NCBI GenBank assembly: GCA_030698575.1
Contig: JAUYMQ010000100.1
Location: 1 to 32,166 of the forward strand
Source of the DNA: Deltaproteobacteria bacterium
GTDB lineage: Bacteria; JAUYMQ01
Direction: 5' to 3'
Length of the DNA: 32,166 nucleotides
In this document: one piece after another, positions 1 to 8,486 of the stretch
Numbering within the stretch: the stretch's first letter is position 1
Layout: each line of letters starts with the position of its first letter
Made by a program: the position numbers and the translations under genes
The notes under the pieces: generated by a model
Seen by the model: only the letters and a program-made list of their open reading frames with translations
What the model was told of the DNA's origin: nothing
Databases searched by the model: none

Positions 1-1
1 A

Positions 2-1072
2 GAGGCCCTCGCCGAACGGGGGCACGATGTGCGCCTGGCGGCATACGCCGGCGGCGAGCGGCTCGCCTGCCGCGTCCCGATCCGCCGCATTCCGTCGCTT
101 CCGGGCGCCGGGCGCCTGCGCTCGGGACCCTCTCTCGCGAAGCCCCTGCTCGACGGGGCGCTTCTCTTCACGGTCCGCAGGCTGGCCCGCGAGTTTCGCC
201 CCGACGTCATTCACGCGCACAACTTCGAGGGAGCGGCCGTCGCGCTGGTCTCCGGCGCCGCGCCGGTCGTGTATCACGCCCACGGTCTCCTTTCGGCGGA
301 GTTGCCGGTCTACCTGCCGCAACTGTTCTCCACCGCGTCCCGCCTGCTCGGCGCAGCGGTCGACCGGTCACTCCCGCGCCGCGCGGCGGCCACGGTCGCG
401 CTCACCGGGGCTGCGGCGCGGGCCCTCGTCGCAGCAGGCGCGCCGGCACGCCGCGTTCACGTCATCCCGCCGGGAATCGCCGTGACGGCGGTCGATGTCG
501 CGGCGTCTGCGGCGCTCCGGGCCCGGTTCGTGGGCCCGGCGGAGTCGCTGTTGGTCTACGCCGGTAACGCGGATGCCTACCAGGAGATCGGGACATTGCT
601 CGACGTCGCGGCGATGCCCGGCTCTCCGACCGAGGCGCGCTATGTCTTCGCCCTCACGGGCGGCGCCCGGGATCTGCCGGCCGCGGCCCGGGCGCGAGGG
701 CTCGAAGGCCGCGTGCATTTTCTCGATTCAGACTGGGAGGAAACGGCACAGCTCCTCGCGGCTTGTGACGCTGCCGTCGTTCCGCGCTCCGATCCCCACG
801 GCTTTCCCATGAAGCTTCTGAACGTTCTCGCGCTGGGCGCGCCGGCGATCGTCCACCGCGGATGCGCGCACGGACTCGAGGACGGGGTGAACGCGCTCGT
901 TGCGGATGGCGCGGAAGGTTTCGCGCGCGCTCTCGGGCGAGTCTTGGATGATCGGGCGGGGGCGCGCCGCATCGGCGAGGCTGGCCGCCGCCACGCGCGA
1001 AAGCACCACGCCTGGGATGATCTCGCCCCGCGACTGGAGGCGGTGCTGGCGGATGCGGCGGCCGCGGGCTAG
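2..1072 (+). CDS. Glycosyltransferase, GT4-like, 5'-truncated by window start
   Basis: The reading frame is open from base 2 and already coding there (residues ALAERGHDVRLA), so the true start lies upstream and the GTG at 29 is internal. About 356 residues are visible. ALAERGHDV is the typical end of the first Rossmann strand and helix of GT-B enzymes. HAHNFEGAA and YHAHG follow in the N-terminal half, then VHVIPPGI near the domain hinge. The C-terminal half has the donor-site pattern CDAAVVPRSDPHGFPMK...LNVLALGAP, the usual place for the sugar-nucleotide Glu/Gly contacts. No signal peptide or membrane segment is visible. It probably acts at the cytoplasmic face in lipid or polysaccharide glycosylation; donor and acceptor are unknown. 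It is separated from mfd by 138 bp. The family call is confident, the specific role is not. Confidence 0.8.
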   Translation, partial: EALAERGHDVRLAAYAGGERLACRVPIRRIPSLPGAGRLRSGPSLAKPLLDGALLFTVRRLAREFRPDVIHAHNFEGAAVALVSGAAPVVYHAHGLLSAELPVYLPQLFSTASRLLGAAVDRSLPRRAAATVALTGAAARALVAAGAPARRVHVIPPGIAVTAVDVAASAALRARFVGPAESLLVYAGNADAYQEIGTLLDVAAMPGSPTEARYVFALTGGARDLPAAARARGLEGRVHFLDSDWEETAQLLAACDAAVVPRSDPHGFPMKLLNVLALGAPAIVHRGCAHGLEDGVNALVADGAEGFARALGRVLDDRAGARRIGEAGRRHARKHHAWDDLAPRLEAVLADAAAAG

Positions 1073-1115
1073 CGTTGGCCGACAGAAGCCTGGCAGCAGG
1101 TCCGAGTCCGGGCCC

Positions 1116-1145
1116 CCCTCCCTTGAATCCTTCGCATGGGGAGGG
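1116..1145 (+). terminator. Possible hairpin after the glycosyltransferase
   Basis: CCCTCCC (1116-1122) can pair with GGGAGGG (1139-1145) across a 16-base loop, 44 bases after the glycosyltransferase stop. No T-tract follows, so it is at best a weak terminator or mRNA 3'-end structure. The rest of the 138 bp gap before mfd shows no convincing promoter. Confidence 0.3.
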
Positions 1146-1210
1146 CGGGCGGTGGGCGAGGGCCTAGATCCGTTGGGCCGGGCCCGGATGGCCCAGGATG
1201 AGAATCTCAA

Positions 1211-4200
1211 TTGGCGCGTGAAGACCCACTGAAGAATCTGCTCGACGAGGCGCTGGAGGGGCGCGGCCCCTTGCGCCTCACGGGCCTGGCCGGCTCAGCC
1301 GGGGCCTATCTGCTCGCGCGGCTCCTGGCTCATCGGGGGATGGGCGGCCGCGGGCCGCTACTCGCCCTCTTTCCCGACGCCGAGGCCGCGGTCACCTTCA
1401 CCCAGGATCTTCGCTTCTTTGCTCGCGAGGCCGGGCTTCCTGACGCCACGTCGCGCATCCTCCATCTCCCGCCCTGGGAGATACTCCCTTACGACCGCCT
1501 TTCACCTCACCGCGGAACCTCCTTCGACCGGCTCACCGTCCTCGCGCGGCTCGCAGTCCCGCCGCCCACGCCCCGGGGGCCCGAGGGAACAGTCCTCGCG
1601 GTGATCACCGATGCGCGCTCACTGGCCCAGCGGGTGATGGCACCCGAGGCGCTCCGACGCGCGGCTTTCGATCTGGAGGTCGGCCAGGAGATTGATCGGG
1701 ATCAGCTCCTCGCGCGCTTGACGGTGTCGGGCTACAGCGGGGGTCCGCTTGCCGAAACCCGCGGGGAGTTCAGCGCGCGCGGCGGTCTCGTGGACGTCTT
1801 TCCCATCGACGCGGCGGATCCAGTCCGCATCGAGCTGGACGCCGACCGTATCGAGCGCTTCCGCCCCTACGATCCCGAGACGCAGCGCAGCCTCACCGGG
1901 CGGGCGGCCGCCGGGCGTGGGGTTTCCAGCGAACGGATACAGATCCTTCCCGCCCGCGAAGTCGTTTTTGACCACGACACGGTGGGCCGGTCGAAGGAGG
2001 CCGTCCGCGTGCGCCTGTCGGATCTCGGCTTCACGCTCGAGCAGCGCGTCGAGGTGCTTTCCGATCTCGAGCGCGCCATTTACCATCCCGGGGCCGAGTT
2101 CCTGCTTCCATTGCTCGACCCACCGGCCGTGCCCGTCACCGCCTATCTCGGCGCGCGGCCCATCCAGATCCTGTTCGAGCCGATCGAAATCGAAACAGCG
2201 CTCGAAAAACACGCGGAGGAGATCGCCCGCGGCCTCGAGCGCGCCAGGGAGAGCGGCCATCTCTACCTGGAGCCGGGCGCACTGTGGCGCACGCCGGCGG
2301 AGGTGCTCCGCGATCTTCCCGCGGCCCGCATCGAGGTCTCGGCCCTGCAGATCGACACCGCCGCGGATGCGGCCTCGGGCGAGGAGACGCCAGGCGGGCG
2401 GAGGCTCACCTTCGAGGGGAATGCCGATCTCCGATTGAAGCTCGAGGAGAGCCACACGAAGGCCCACCCCCTGCTTCCCCTCGCGCAAGCGATGGAGGCC
2501 TGGCGTGACGAGGGCGACGCGATCGTTCTCGTTGCAACCACCGTGGGAAGCGCGGACCGGCTGCGCCGCCTGCTCGAGGGGTACCGCCTGGAACTCCCGG
2601 TCTGGACGGACGGATCGCCCGTGGAAACAAGCGCGGGCGAGGGGCTCCGGGCCGGCATCGCGCTGGGGCCGCTCTCGGCGGGATTCCGGTTTCCGCAAGG
2701 CCGGCTGGCGCTCGTTACGGAGGCGGAGATCTTCGGGCCCCGGCGCCGCATGCACGGGCGCGCTACCCGGCGCGAGCAGGTCGCCGAAGCTTTCGGCACG
2801 CGCCTGGAGGATCTCAAGGCTGGCGACTATCTCGTTCACCGGGACCATGGCGTGGCGCGCTACCACGGGCTCGTCCATCTGGCTGTGGGCGAGGAGGAAG
2901 GCGATTTTCTCCAGCTCGAGTTCGCCGCCAACGACCGGCTCTATCTCCCCGTCCGGCGCGTTCACCTCGTGCAGCGTTACGTGGGGGCGGACGATGCAAC
3001 GCCGCGGGTCGACCGGCTTGGCGGCACGGCGTTCCTGCGGGCGAAGGGCAAGGCGGCGCAAGCAGTGCGAGCGATGGCGCGGGAGCTCCTGGAGGTGCAC
3101 GCCGCGCGTAAGGTGCTCCGGCGGAAATCCTACGGCCCCGCAGATGAATCCTACGAGGAATTCGAAGCGCGTTTTCCCTACGAGGAGACGCCGGATCAGC
3201 AGAAGGCAATCGATGAGACGCTGGCCGATCTCGAGAGTCCCCGCCCGATGGATCGGCTGGTGTGCGGCGACGTGGGCTACGGCAAGACCGAGGTGGCGAT
3301 GCGCGCCGCCTTCAGGGTGGTCGGCGCGGGGAGGCAGGTGGCGCTTCTGGTCCCCACGACCATTCTCGCGCTCCAGCACCATCAGACTTTCAGCGAGCGC
3401 TTCAAGGACTACCCGGTCGTTATCGAGGAGCTGTCGCGCTTCAAGTCGGCGAAGGCGCAGAAGGAGATCATCGCGCGGCTGGCCGAAGGCAAGGTGGACA
3501 TTGTCGTGGGAACCCACAGGCTTCTCGCCAAGGACGTCGCCTACAAAGATCTGGGCCTGCTCGTCGTGGATGAGGAGCAGCGATTCGGCGTCCGGCACAA
3601 GGAGCAGATCAAGCAGTCGCGGAAGCTCGTGGATGTGCTCACCCTCACCGCCACGCCAATCCCCCGAACGCTGCACATGTCGCTCGTCGGCCTCCGGGAT
3701 CTGTCGGTGATCAACACGCCGCCCGAGGACAGGCTGGCCATCCGCACGTTCGTGATGCACTGGGATGAGGGAACGGTCGCCGAGGCGATCCGGCGCGAGC
3801 GCGCCCGGGGCGGGCAGGTCTTCTTCGTCCACAACCGCGTGCGCACAATCATGGAGGCAGCCGACGGCCTGAAGAGGATGGTGCCGGAAGCCAGGGTGGT
3901 CGTAGCGCACGGCCAGATGCATGAACGCCAGCTCGAGCGGGTGATGCTCACCTTCCGGCGGGGCATGGCGGACGTTCTTGTTTCGACCTCGATCATCGAG
4001 AACGGCCTCGATCTTCCGAACGTCAACACGCTGCTCATGGAGCGCGCCGACCGATTCGGGCTGGCGCAGCTCTATCAGATGCGCGGCCGCGTGGGGCGCG
4101 GATCGCACCGCGCCTACGCCTACTTCTTTGTCCCCCGGGCCACGTCGATCAGCCGCGACGCGCGCAAGCGCCTGGCCGCGCTCCAGGAGCTTGTGGAGCT

Positions 4201-4801
4201 GGGTTCGGCGTTCAAGCTGGCGGCGCACGATCTCGAGATCCGGGGTGCGGGGAACCTTCTGGGTGCTGACCAGTCGGGGCACATCGCGGCGGTTGGCTAC
4301 GAGATGTTCGCCGAGCTGCTCGAGCGAGCCGTCCGCGAGATGCAGGGCGAGACCGTCGAGGAAGAGGTCGAAGTCGAGATTGACCTGAAGATCCCTGCGT
4401 TCATCCCGGAGGGCTACGTCGCCGACACGAGTCAGCGCCTCGCGGCCTACCGGCGGCTGTCGCTCGCGGGGAACGAGGAGGACGTCGGCGAGATCGAATG
4501 GGATCTGGCCGATCGCTACGGGGCGCTGCCTGAGGAGGCACTTTATCTCCTCGGCGCGGTTCGGGTGCGGCTGCTGGCGCGCTCCCTTGGCGTCAAGACG
4601 GTCGAGCGGCACGGCCGTGAACTGGTCGTGACCTGGAGCGATCCCGGGAAGGTCAGTTCCGGGCGGATCGTCGAGATGGTCCGCGACTCGGAGGGCGAAC
4701 TGCGGCTTTTGCCCGACAACCGCCTGCGGCTCTACATGCCGGGCAAAGCCCCGAAAACAGTGCTAGAATCCGCCAAAAACCTATTGCAAAGCGTCAGTTA
4801 G
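1211..4801 (+). CDS. mfd: Transcription-repair coupling factor Mfd
   Basis: This 1196-residue protein has the full length of Mfd. It displaces RNA polymerase stalled at DNA lesions and recruits UvrA. The N-terminal ~500 residues form the UvrB-like module (PPWEILPYDRLSPH near 90; YSGGPLAETRGEFSARGG). The RNA-polymerase-interacting domain starts near residue 535 (GDYLVHRDHGVARYHG, then NDRLYLPV). The RecG-like translocase follows: Walker A GDVGYGKTE near 686, DEEQRFGV near 786, TATPIPRTLHMS, and the motif V/VI block GLDLPNVN...QMRGRVGRG near 935-965. The C-terminal TRCF domain has GAGNLLGADQSGH. Start is TTG at 1211 with AGGATGAG just upstream; ATG at 1198 is out of frame. uvrA lies about 4.3 kb downstream on the same strand. 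Confidence 0.98.
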   Translation: MAREDPLKNLLDEALEGRGPLRLTGLAGSAGAYLLARLLAHRGMGGRGPLLALFPDAEAAVTFTQDLRFFAREAGLPDATSRILHLPPWEILPYDRLSPHRGTSFDRLTVLARLAVPPPTPRGPEGTVLAVITDARSLAQRVMAPEALRRAAFDLEVGQEIDRDQLLARLTVSGYSGGPLAETRGEFSARGGLVDVFPIDAADPVRIELDADRIERFRPYDPETQRSLTGRAAAGRGVSSERIQILPAREVVFDHDTVGRSKEAVRVRLSDLGFTLEQRVEVLSDLERAIYHPGAEFLLPLLDPPAVPVTAYLGARPIQILFEPIEIETALEKHAEEIARGLERARESGHLYLEPGALWRTPAEVLRDLPAARIEVSALQIDTAADAASGEETPGGRRLTFEGNADLRLKLEESHTKAHPLLPLAQAMEAWRDEGDAIVLVATTVGSADRLRRLLEGYRLELPVWTDGSPVETSAGEGLRAGIALGPLSAGFRFPQGRLALVTEAEIFGPRRRMHGRATRREQVAEAFGTRLEDLKAGDYLVHRDHGVARYHGLVHLAVGEEEGDFLQLEFAANDRLYLPVRRVHLVQRYVGADDATPRVDRLGGTAFLRAKGKAAQAVRAMARELLEVHAARKVLRRKSYGPADESYEEFEARFPYEETPDQQKAIDETLADLESPRPMDRLVCGDVGYGKTEVAMRAAFRVVGAGRQVALLVPTTILALQHHQTFSERFKDYPVVIEELSRFKSAKAQKEIIARLAEGKVDIVVGTHRLLAKDVAYKDLGLLVVDEEQRFGVRHKEQIKQSRKLVDVLTLTATPIPRTLHMSLVGLRDLSVINTPPEDRLAIRTFVMHWDEGTVAEAIRRERARGGQVFFVHNRVRTIMEAADGLKRMVPEARVVVAHGQMHERQLERVMLTFRRGMADVLVSTSIIENGLDLPNVNTLLMERADRFGLAQLYQMRGRVGRGSHRAYAYFFVPRATSISRDARKRLAALQELVELGSAFKLAAHDLEIRGAGNLLGADQSGHIAAVGYEMFAELLERAVREMQGETVEEEVEVEIDLKIPAFIPEGYVADTSQRLAAYRRLSLAGNEEDVGEIEWDLADRYGALPEEALYLLGAVRVRLLARSLGVKTVERHGRELVVTWSDPGKVSSGRIVEMVRDSEGELRLLPDNRLRLYMPGKAPKTVLESAKNLLQSVS
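4761..4769 (+). promoter_or_regulatory. Possible extended -10 promoter inside the mfd 3' end
   Basis: TG-C-TAGAAT matches an extended -10 element (TGn plus 5 of 6 TATAAT bases). No good -35 box sits 16-18 bp upstream. It would start transcripts near 4776, about 105 bases ahead of the foldase gene at 4882. A second weak option is TTGCAA (4784-4789), 17 bp, TAGGGT (4807-4812). Confidence 0.3.
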
Positions 4802-4881
4802 GCTGGTAGGGTCGGCGCCTCGCGAAACGTCTTCCGACCCCGTCTATCCTGATATGACCCTCCATCCACAGAGGAACGATC

Positions 4882-5886
4882 ATGTCGCGCTTTTTTCGAT
4901 CTGGCTTGATGGCAGTGGTGATCCTGAACATCGCTCTGGCGCTTTTCGCGTGCAGCCCCGACAAGGGGGGCGAGGAAGCCTCCCGGGAGGAAGGCGGGGG
5001 TGAGGTGGTGGCTTCCTACGGAGGCCACAAGCTCACGCTCGAGGAATTCGAGGCGGAGGTGAACAAGCTCCCGGAGCAGGTGAGGCCCATGCTTTCATCG
5101 CCCGATCGGCGCAAGCAGTTTCTGGAGACCTTCATCCTTAGCCAGCTCCTGATCGACGAGGCCAGGAAGAAGGGGCTCGACAAGGATGAGGAGATACGCA
5201 CCCAGGTCGAAGAGACCGAGAAGCGGCTTCTCCTCCAGCGCGCCTACGGCGACCTCCAGCAGGCCGTCGCCGTCAACGACGAGGAGATCAACGCGTATTT
5301 CAACGCGAATCCCGACGAGTTCTCCACGTCGGAAATACGGGCGAGTCACATTCTCGTCGAGGACGAGGCCACGGCGAAGGACCTGTTGACCAAGGCGAAG
5401 GCCAACCCGGACTCCTTCGAGAAACTCGCCAAGGAGTATTCGAAGGACACCGCCACCGCGTCCAACGGCGGCGATCTCGGCTTCTTCGGCCGCGGGCGGA
5501 TGGTGCCCGACTTCGAGGATGCCGCCTTCGTCCTGGTCGAGCCGGGCGAAATCTCGGAGGTGGTGAAGAGCCCCTTCGGCTACCACATCATCAAGCTGAC
5601 CGAGAAGAAGGAAGGCGAGAAGAAGCCCCTCGACCAGGTGAAGGAGCAGATTCGCGTCAAGCTTCTGCAGCAAAAGCAGGAGAAGAGCGTCGAGGAGTAT
5701 TTCGAGAAGCTGAAGGCCGACAACCAGGTGCGGATCAACGACGAGGTCCTTGCCAAGCTTTCCAATGCGCCTGCGGGCGCCGGGCAGTCGTATCTGCCAG
5801 GGGTTGGCGGCGGAGATGAGGCTCCGGAAGCCGGTGAAGCGCCCACGGAGGCGCCGGCGGAAGGTCCGGCGGAGGGGCAAGAGTGA
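4882..5886 (+). CDS. PrsA/PpiC-like lipoprotein peptidyl-prolyl isomerase
   Basis: 334 residues. The N-terminus is a lipoprotein signal: hydrophobic stretch 8-22 and lipobox LFAC with the lipidated cysteine at residue 24. A SurA/PrsA-type helical chaperone region follows (about 42-150, LTLEEFEAEVNKLP). One complete parvulin domain occupies about 151-240. Both conserved histidines are present (ASHIL His156, GYHII His235), as are GGDLGFFGRGRMVPDFEDAAF with the Met/Phe proline-pocket residues. The C-terminus is a flexible Pro/Glu/Ala/Gly tail. It presumably folds secreted or outer-membrane proteins in the periplasm while membrane-anchored. GAGGAA precedes the ATG by 5 bases. The stop codon overlaps the next start (GTGA), implying translational coupling to the SurA homologue. 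Confidence 0.9.
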   Translation: MSRFFRSGLMAVVILNIALALFACSPDKGGEEASREEGGGEVVASYGGHKLTLEEFEAEVNKLPEQVRPMLSSPDRRKQFLETFILSQLLIDEARKKGLDKDEEIRTQVEETEKRLLLQRAYGDLQQAVAVNDEEINAYFNANPDEFSTSEIRASHILVEDEATAKDLLTKAKANPDSFEKLAKEYSKDTATASNGGDLGFFGRGRMVPDFEDAAFVLVEPGEISEVVKSPFGYHIIKLTEKKEGEKKPLDQVKEQIRVKLLQQKQEKSVEEYFEKLKADNQVRINDEVLAKLSNAPAGAGQSYLPGVGGGDEAPEAGEAPTEAPAEGPAEGQE

Positions 5887-6878
5887 CCGAGAGGCGCAGG
5901 GGACCACGCATTCGAGTCCGCACGCTTCCAGCCCTGGCGGTGCTGTTGCAAGCGCTTCTCTGGGCGGCGCCTTCCGGGGGCGAGATCGTCGACGGCGTGG
6001 CCGCCATCGTAAACGACGACATCATCACGCTGAGCGAGGTCGACGCGGCGGGCGCGCCGATCTACCAGGAGATCATGAGGCGGTACGGCGACGAGGCGCA
6101 ACCCGAGATCGCGCGGGCCCGGCGTGAGGTGCTCGATCAGCTAATCAATCAGAAGTTGATGGAGCAGGTGATCGAAAAGTACGACATCACCGCCAGCGAG
6201 GGAGAGATCGACACTGCCATTGAGGACGTGAAGCGGCAGAACGGGATCACTCACGCAGATCTCCTGGAGGCGCTCCAGCGCGAGGGGATCACGTACGACG
6301 AATACCGCGACCAGGTGACGAAACAGATCCAGCGGACCAAACTCATGCGCCGCCAGGTTCGTGGCACGAAGGACACAAGCGACGCCGGCGCGCGCAAGTA
6401 CTACGACGAGAACCCTGAACTCTTCCAGCTGGGTGAGGAAGCGATGGTGGCGCATATTCTCATCGCCACGCCGCCTGCCGCACCGCCCGAGGAGAGGGCG
6501 GCGGCGCGAAAGAAAGCCGCGGCGGCCCTGGCAAGGCTGAATTCGGGGGAGGATTTCGGCGAGCTGGCCAAGAAGGTTTCGGCAGGCCCGACGGCGGCCC
6601 AGGGCGGTTCTCTCGGCTACATTCGCCGGGGGGACACGGTGCCGGATTTCGAGGACGCGGTCTTCTCGATGAAGAAGGGCGAGACGAGCGGGGTGGTGGA
6701 GACCAAGATCGGCTACCACGTCATTCGCGTCGAGGACAAGAAGCCTTCCCGCACCATCAGCTTCGAGGAGTCGAAAGAATCGATCAAGCGCCGGATGGCG
6801 CAGGAGGAGATCGAGACCGATTTTCAGGAGTGGCTCGAAAAGCTTCGAACCAGCGCATACGTCGAAAAGAAATTGTAA
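5883..6878 (+). CDS. surA: SurA-like periplasmic chaperone / parvulin isomerase
   Basis: 331 residues, starting at GTG inside the previous stop (4-bp overlap). A Sec signal covers about 1-33, with basic RRRGPRIRVR then a hydrophobic run and no lipobox. The SurA N-domain signature is VDGVAAIVNDDIITLSEVD (36-54), with helical chaperone segments to about 160. A single parvulin domain spans about 185-285, with AHILI (His191), GGSLGYIRRGDTVPDFEDAVF and GYHVI (His279) intact. A C-terminal helix closes the chaperone fold. E. coli SurA has two parvulin domains; this one has one. The likely clients are outer-membrane proteins such as the two barrels in this window. A terminator and pdxA follow; surA-pdxA adjacency is also found in enterobacteria. 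Confidence 0.88.
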   Translation: MTERRRGPRIRVRTLPALAVLLQALLWAAPSGGEIVDGVAAIVNDDIITLSEVDAAGAPIYQEIMRRYGDEAQPEIARARREVLDQLINQKLMEQVIEKYDITASEGEIDTAIEDVKRQNGITHADLLEALQREGITYDEYRDQVTKQIQRTKLMRRQVRGTKDTSDAGARKYYDENPELFQLGEEAMVAHILIATPPAAPPEERAAARKKAAAALARLNSGEDFGELAKKVSAGPTAAQGGSLGYIRRGDTVPDFEDAVFSMKKGETSGVVETKIGYHVIRVEDKKPSRTISFEESKESIKRRMAQEEIETDFQEWLEKLRTSAYVEKKL

Positions 6879-6888
6879 CCCGGAACCG

Positions 6889-6916
6889 GGGGGCTTCGGC
6901 CCCTCGTTGCTTTTTT
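6889..6916 (+). terminator. Intrinsic terminator after surA
   Basis: GGGGC (6890-6894), TTCG loop, GCCCC (6899-6903) forms a UUCG-capped stem. A run of six T follows at 6911-6916. It ends the mfd-proximal foldase unit, although pdxA begins only 40 bases later, so readthrough is possible. Confidence 0.7.
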
Positions 6917-6955
6917 GAACGCCGCCGTAGACGGGATGGCCAGGGAGGGCGCAGG

Positions 6956-7966
6956 ATGAAACCGCGGGTCGCCATCACGATGGGCGAGCCGGCCGGCGTC
7001 GGCCCGGAGGTGGTGGCGCGCGCCCTGGCGGACCGCCGGGTCTGGGAAGTCTGCGCCCCGATCGTAATCGGTCACCGGCGGCTTCTCGAGCAGGCGGCAA
7101 AGGCTCAGTCGCTCGAGGTGCGTTTCGTCGACGAGTTGCGCCCCCGCGCCGCAGCCGGGCCGGATGACGTGCCGGTGCTCCTGGGGGAGCTTTTTGATCC
7201 CGCGCTCGTGACCCCCGGCAAGCCGACCCCGGAGACTGGCCGTGCCGTCATTCGCTGGATCGAGGAAGCCGTGCGCCTGGCGCGCGGGGGAGAAGTGGAG
7301 GCGATGGCCACCGGTCCCATCGACAAGGCCGTGCTTAGCCGCGCGGGCTTCGGCTTCCCTGGCCACACGGAGTTCCTGGGCGCGCTCTGCGAGACTCCCC
7401 GGCCCGTCATGATGCTCGCGAGCCCTCGCCTGCGCGTGGTGCTCGCGACCATCCATATCCCTCTCTCGGCGGTTCCGGGACAGCTCGAGGCAGCCGATCT
7501 TCCGGGTCTTCTCCGGATCACTGATGCCGCCCTCAGGCGGGACTTCGCCCTCTCCCGGCCCCGCATTGCCGTGGCCGCCCTCAATCCGCACGGGGGCGAA
7601 GGCGGGATGTTCGGCGACGAGGAGGAGCGTCTCATCCGCCCCGCGGTGGAGGGCGCGCGCCGGGCCGGGATCGACGCCGTCGGACCCCTCCCGGCCGACA
7701 CACTTTTCTTTCATGCCCGCGAGGGGGCCTGGGACGCCGTGGTCTGCATGTACCACGATCAGGGCCTTATCCCGCTCAAGATGGACGGCTTCATGGAGGG
7801 AGTAAACGTGACGCTGGGCCTTCCCATCGTGAGGACCAGCGTCGATCACGGGACCGCCTACGACCTGGCGGGCACGGGCCGGGCGGATCCGGAAAGCCTC
7901 GTGGCGGCCCTCCGCATGGCCGCCGAGGTGGCTACCAATCGGGCTCGGATCGCCAAAAACTCTTGA
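6956..7966 (+). CDS. pdxA: 4-hydroxythreonine-4-phosphate dehydrogenase PdxA
   Basis: 336 residues, the normal PdxA length. It oxidises 4-phosphohydroxy-L-threonine with NAD in the DXP-dependent pyridoxal-phosphate pathway; it is a cytoplasmic dimer using a divalent metal. The N-terminus MKPRVAITMGEPAGVGPEV is diagnostic. Metal histidines sit in FPGHTEF (about 137), IHIPLS (about 166) and the MYHDQGLIPLK block (about 266). The C-terminal signature SVDHGTAYDLAGTG is near 297. I chose ATG 6956 because AGGGAGG lies 7 bases upstream and the family N-terminus begins there. The frame is open from 6830, but that portion encodes no PdxA-like sequence and overlaps the terminator. Confidence 0.96.
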   Translation: MKPRVAITMGEPAGVGPEVVARALADRRVWEVCAPIVIGHRRLLEQAAKAQSLEVRFVDELRPRAAAGPDDVPVLLGELFDPALVTPGKPTPETGRAVIRWIEEAVRLARGGEVEAMATGPIDKAVLSRAGFGFPGHTEFLGALCETPRPVMMLASPRLRVVLATIHIPLSAVPGQLEAADLPGLLRITDAALRRDFALSRPRIAVAALNPHGGEGGMFGDEEERLIRPAVEGARRAGIDAVGPLPADTLFFHAREGAWDAVVCMYHDQGLIPLKMDGFMEGVNVTLGLPIVRTSVDHGTAYDLAGTGRADPESLVAALRMAAEVATNRARIAKNS

Positions 7967-7973
7967 AAAATCC

Positions 7974-8002
7974 TTGATCTTTGTAAAGGGGCAAGGTATT
8001 TG
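7974..8002 (+). promoter_or_regulatory. Weak sigma-70-like promoter for the small acidic gene
   Basis: TTGATC (7974-7979), 17 bp spacer, TATTTG (7997-8002). The -35 has 4 of 6 and the -10 has 3 of 6 consensus bases. The same TTGATC-17-TAT layout recurs at 25002 and 26761. It would give about 117 bases of leader before the ATG at 8126. Confidence 0.3.
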
Positions 8003-8125
8003 AGGGATGGTTTTCGAGGGGGAAGCCATCGCCGTCAACGCCGGAGCGGGCGCCCGCGCGCGACGCCGGCCACCTCTGGAGGGACACCCGCAGCGGCGCG
8101 GCGGGGGAGCCCGAGGGTAACGCAC

Positions 8126-8371
8126 ATGCTCAAGAAGGAAGACATCATCGCCCAGATCGACGCCCGCCTGAGGGGCGATATCGACGATGAGGAACTGGTC
8201 ACCTGGGCGCACCAATGTTTCCTGGACGACGACGCCGGCGAGAACGCCTACGACGAGGAGTGGGATGACGTGATCGACGATGTCGTCTACCGCCTCCAGG
8301 CCTCCGATGAGCCAGACAAGGAACTTTCGGAAGAGACGTTGAAAGAGCTGCGCCAGAAGCTGATCGAATAG
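8126..8371 (+). CDS. Small acidic protein of unknown function
   Basis: 81 residues, predicted soluble and strikingly acidic: about a third of residues are Asp or Glu, including DDDAGENAYDEEWDDVIDD. It begins MLKKEDIIAQIDARLRG and reads as helical throughout. I do not recognise the family for certain; the opening resembles small proteins of the pattern 'MLTKEEIIxxLxALLxG'. GAGGGT lies about 7 bases before the ATG. A clean terminator follows, so it is probably a stand-alone gene with its own promoter. A DNA-mimic, toxin-neutralising or protein-binding role would fit the charge but is speculation. Confidence 0.75.
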   Translation: MLKKEDIIAQIDARLRGDIDDEELVTWAHQCFLDDDAGENAYDEEWDDVIDDVVYRLQASDEPDKELSEETLKELRQKLIE

Positions 8372-8396
8372 CGCGGCCTCCGGGACGGCGCGCGGC

Positions 8397-8425
8397 GGGG
8401 AGGGGCCATCAACCCCTCCCCTTTC
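8397..8425 (+). terminator. Intrinsic terminator after the small acidic gene
   Basis: Perfect 9-bp stem GGGGAGGGG (8397-8405) and CCCCTCCCC (8413-8421), 7-base loop, then TTTC. The T-run is short but the stem is very stable. Confidence 0.65.
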
Positions 8426-8471
8426 GATTCCGGATCGGGCTCCCGGCTCGCGCCGCGGGCGCGGCCCCCTG

Positions 8472-8480
8472 TGCTAGACT
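8472..8480 (+). promoter_or_regulatory. Extended -10 promoter abutting the start at 8487
   Basis: TG-C-TAGACT (extended -10; TAGACT matches 4 of 6) ends 6 bases before ATG 8487. The expected transcription start (about 7 bases after the -10) falls on the ATG itself, predicting a leaderless mRNA. No -35 box is seen, as is usual for extended -10 promoters, and there is no Shine-Dalgarno sequence before this gene. Confidence 0.45.
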
Positions 8481-8486
8481 GCCCCC

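Noticed and set aside
1619-4612. A 997-residue open frame on the minus strand opposite mfd
   Set aside because: Mfd motifs on the plus strand are unmistakable. High GC with strong codon bias keeps the antisense frame open; its translation has no recognisable domain.
6830-6955. Upstream extension of PdxA
   Set aside because: It would overlap the surA 3' end and a terminator; the canonical PdxA N-terminus starts at 6956.
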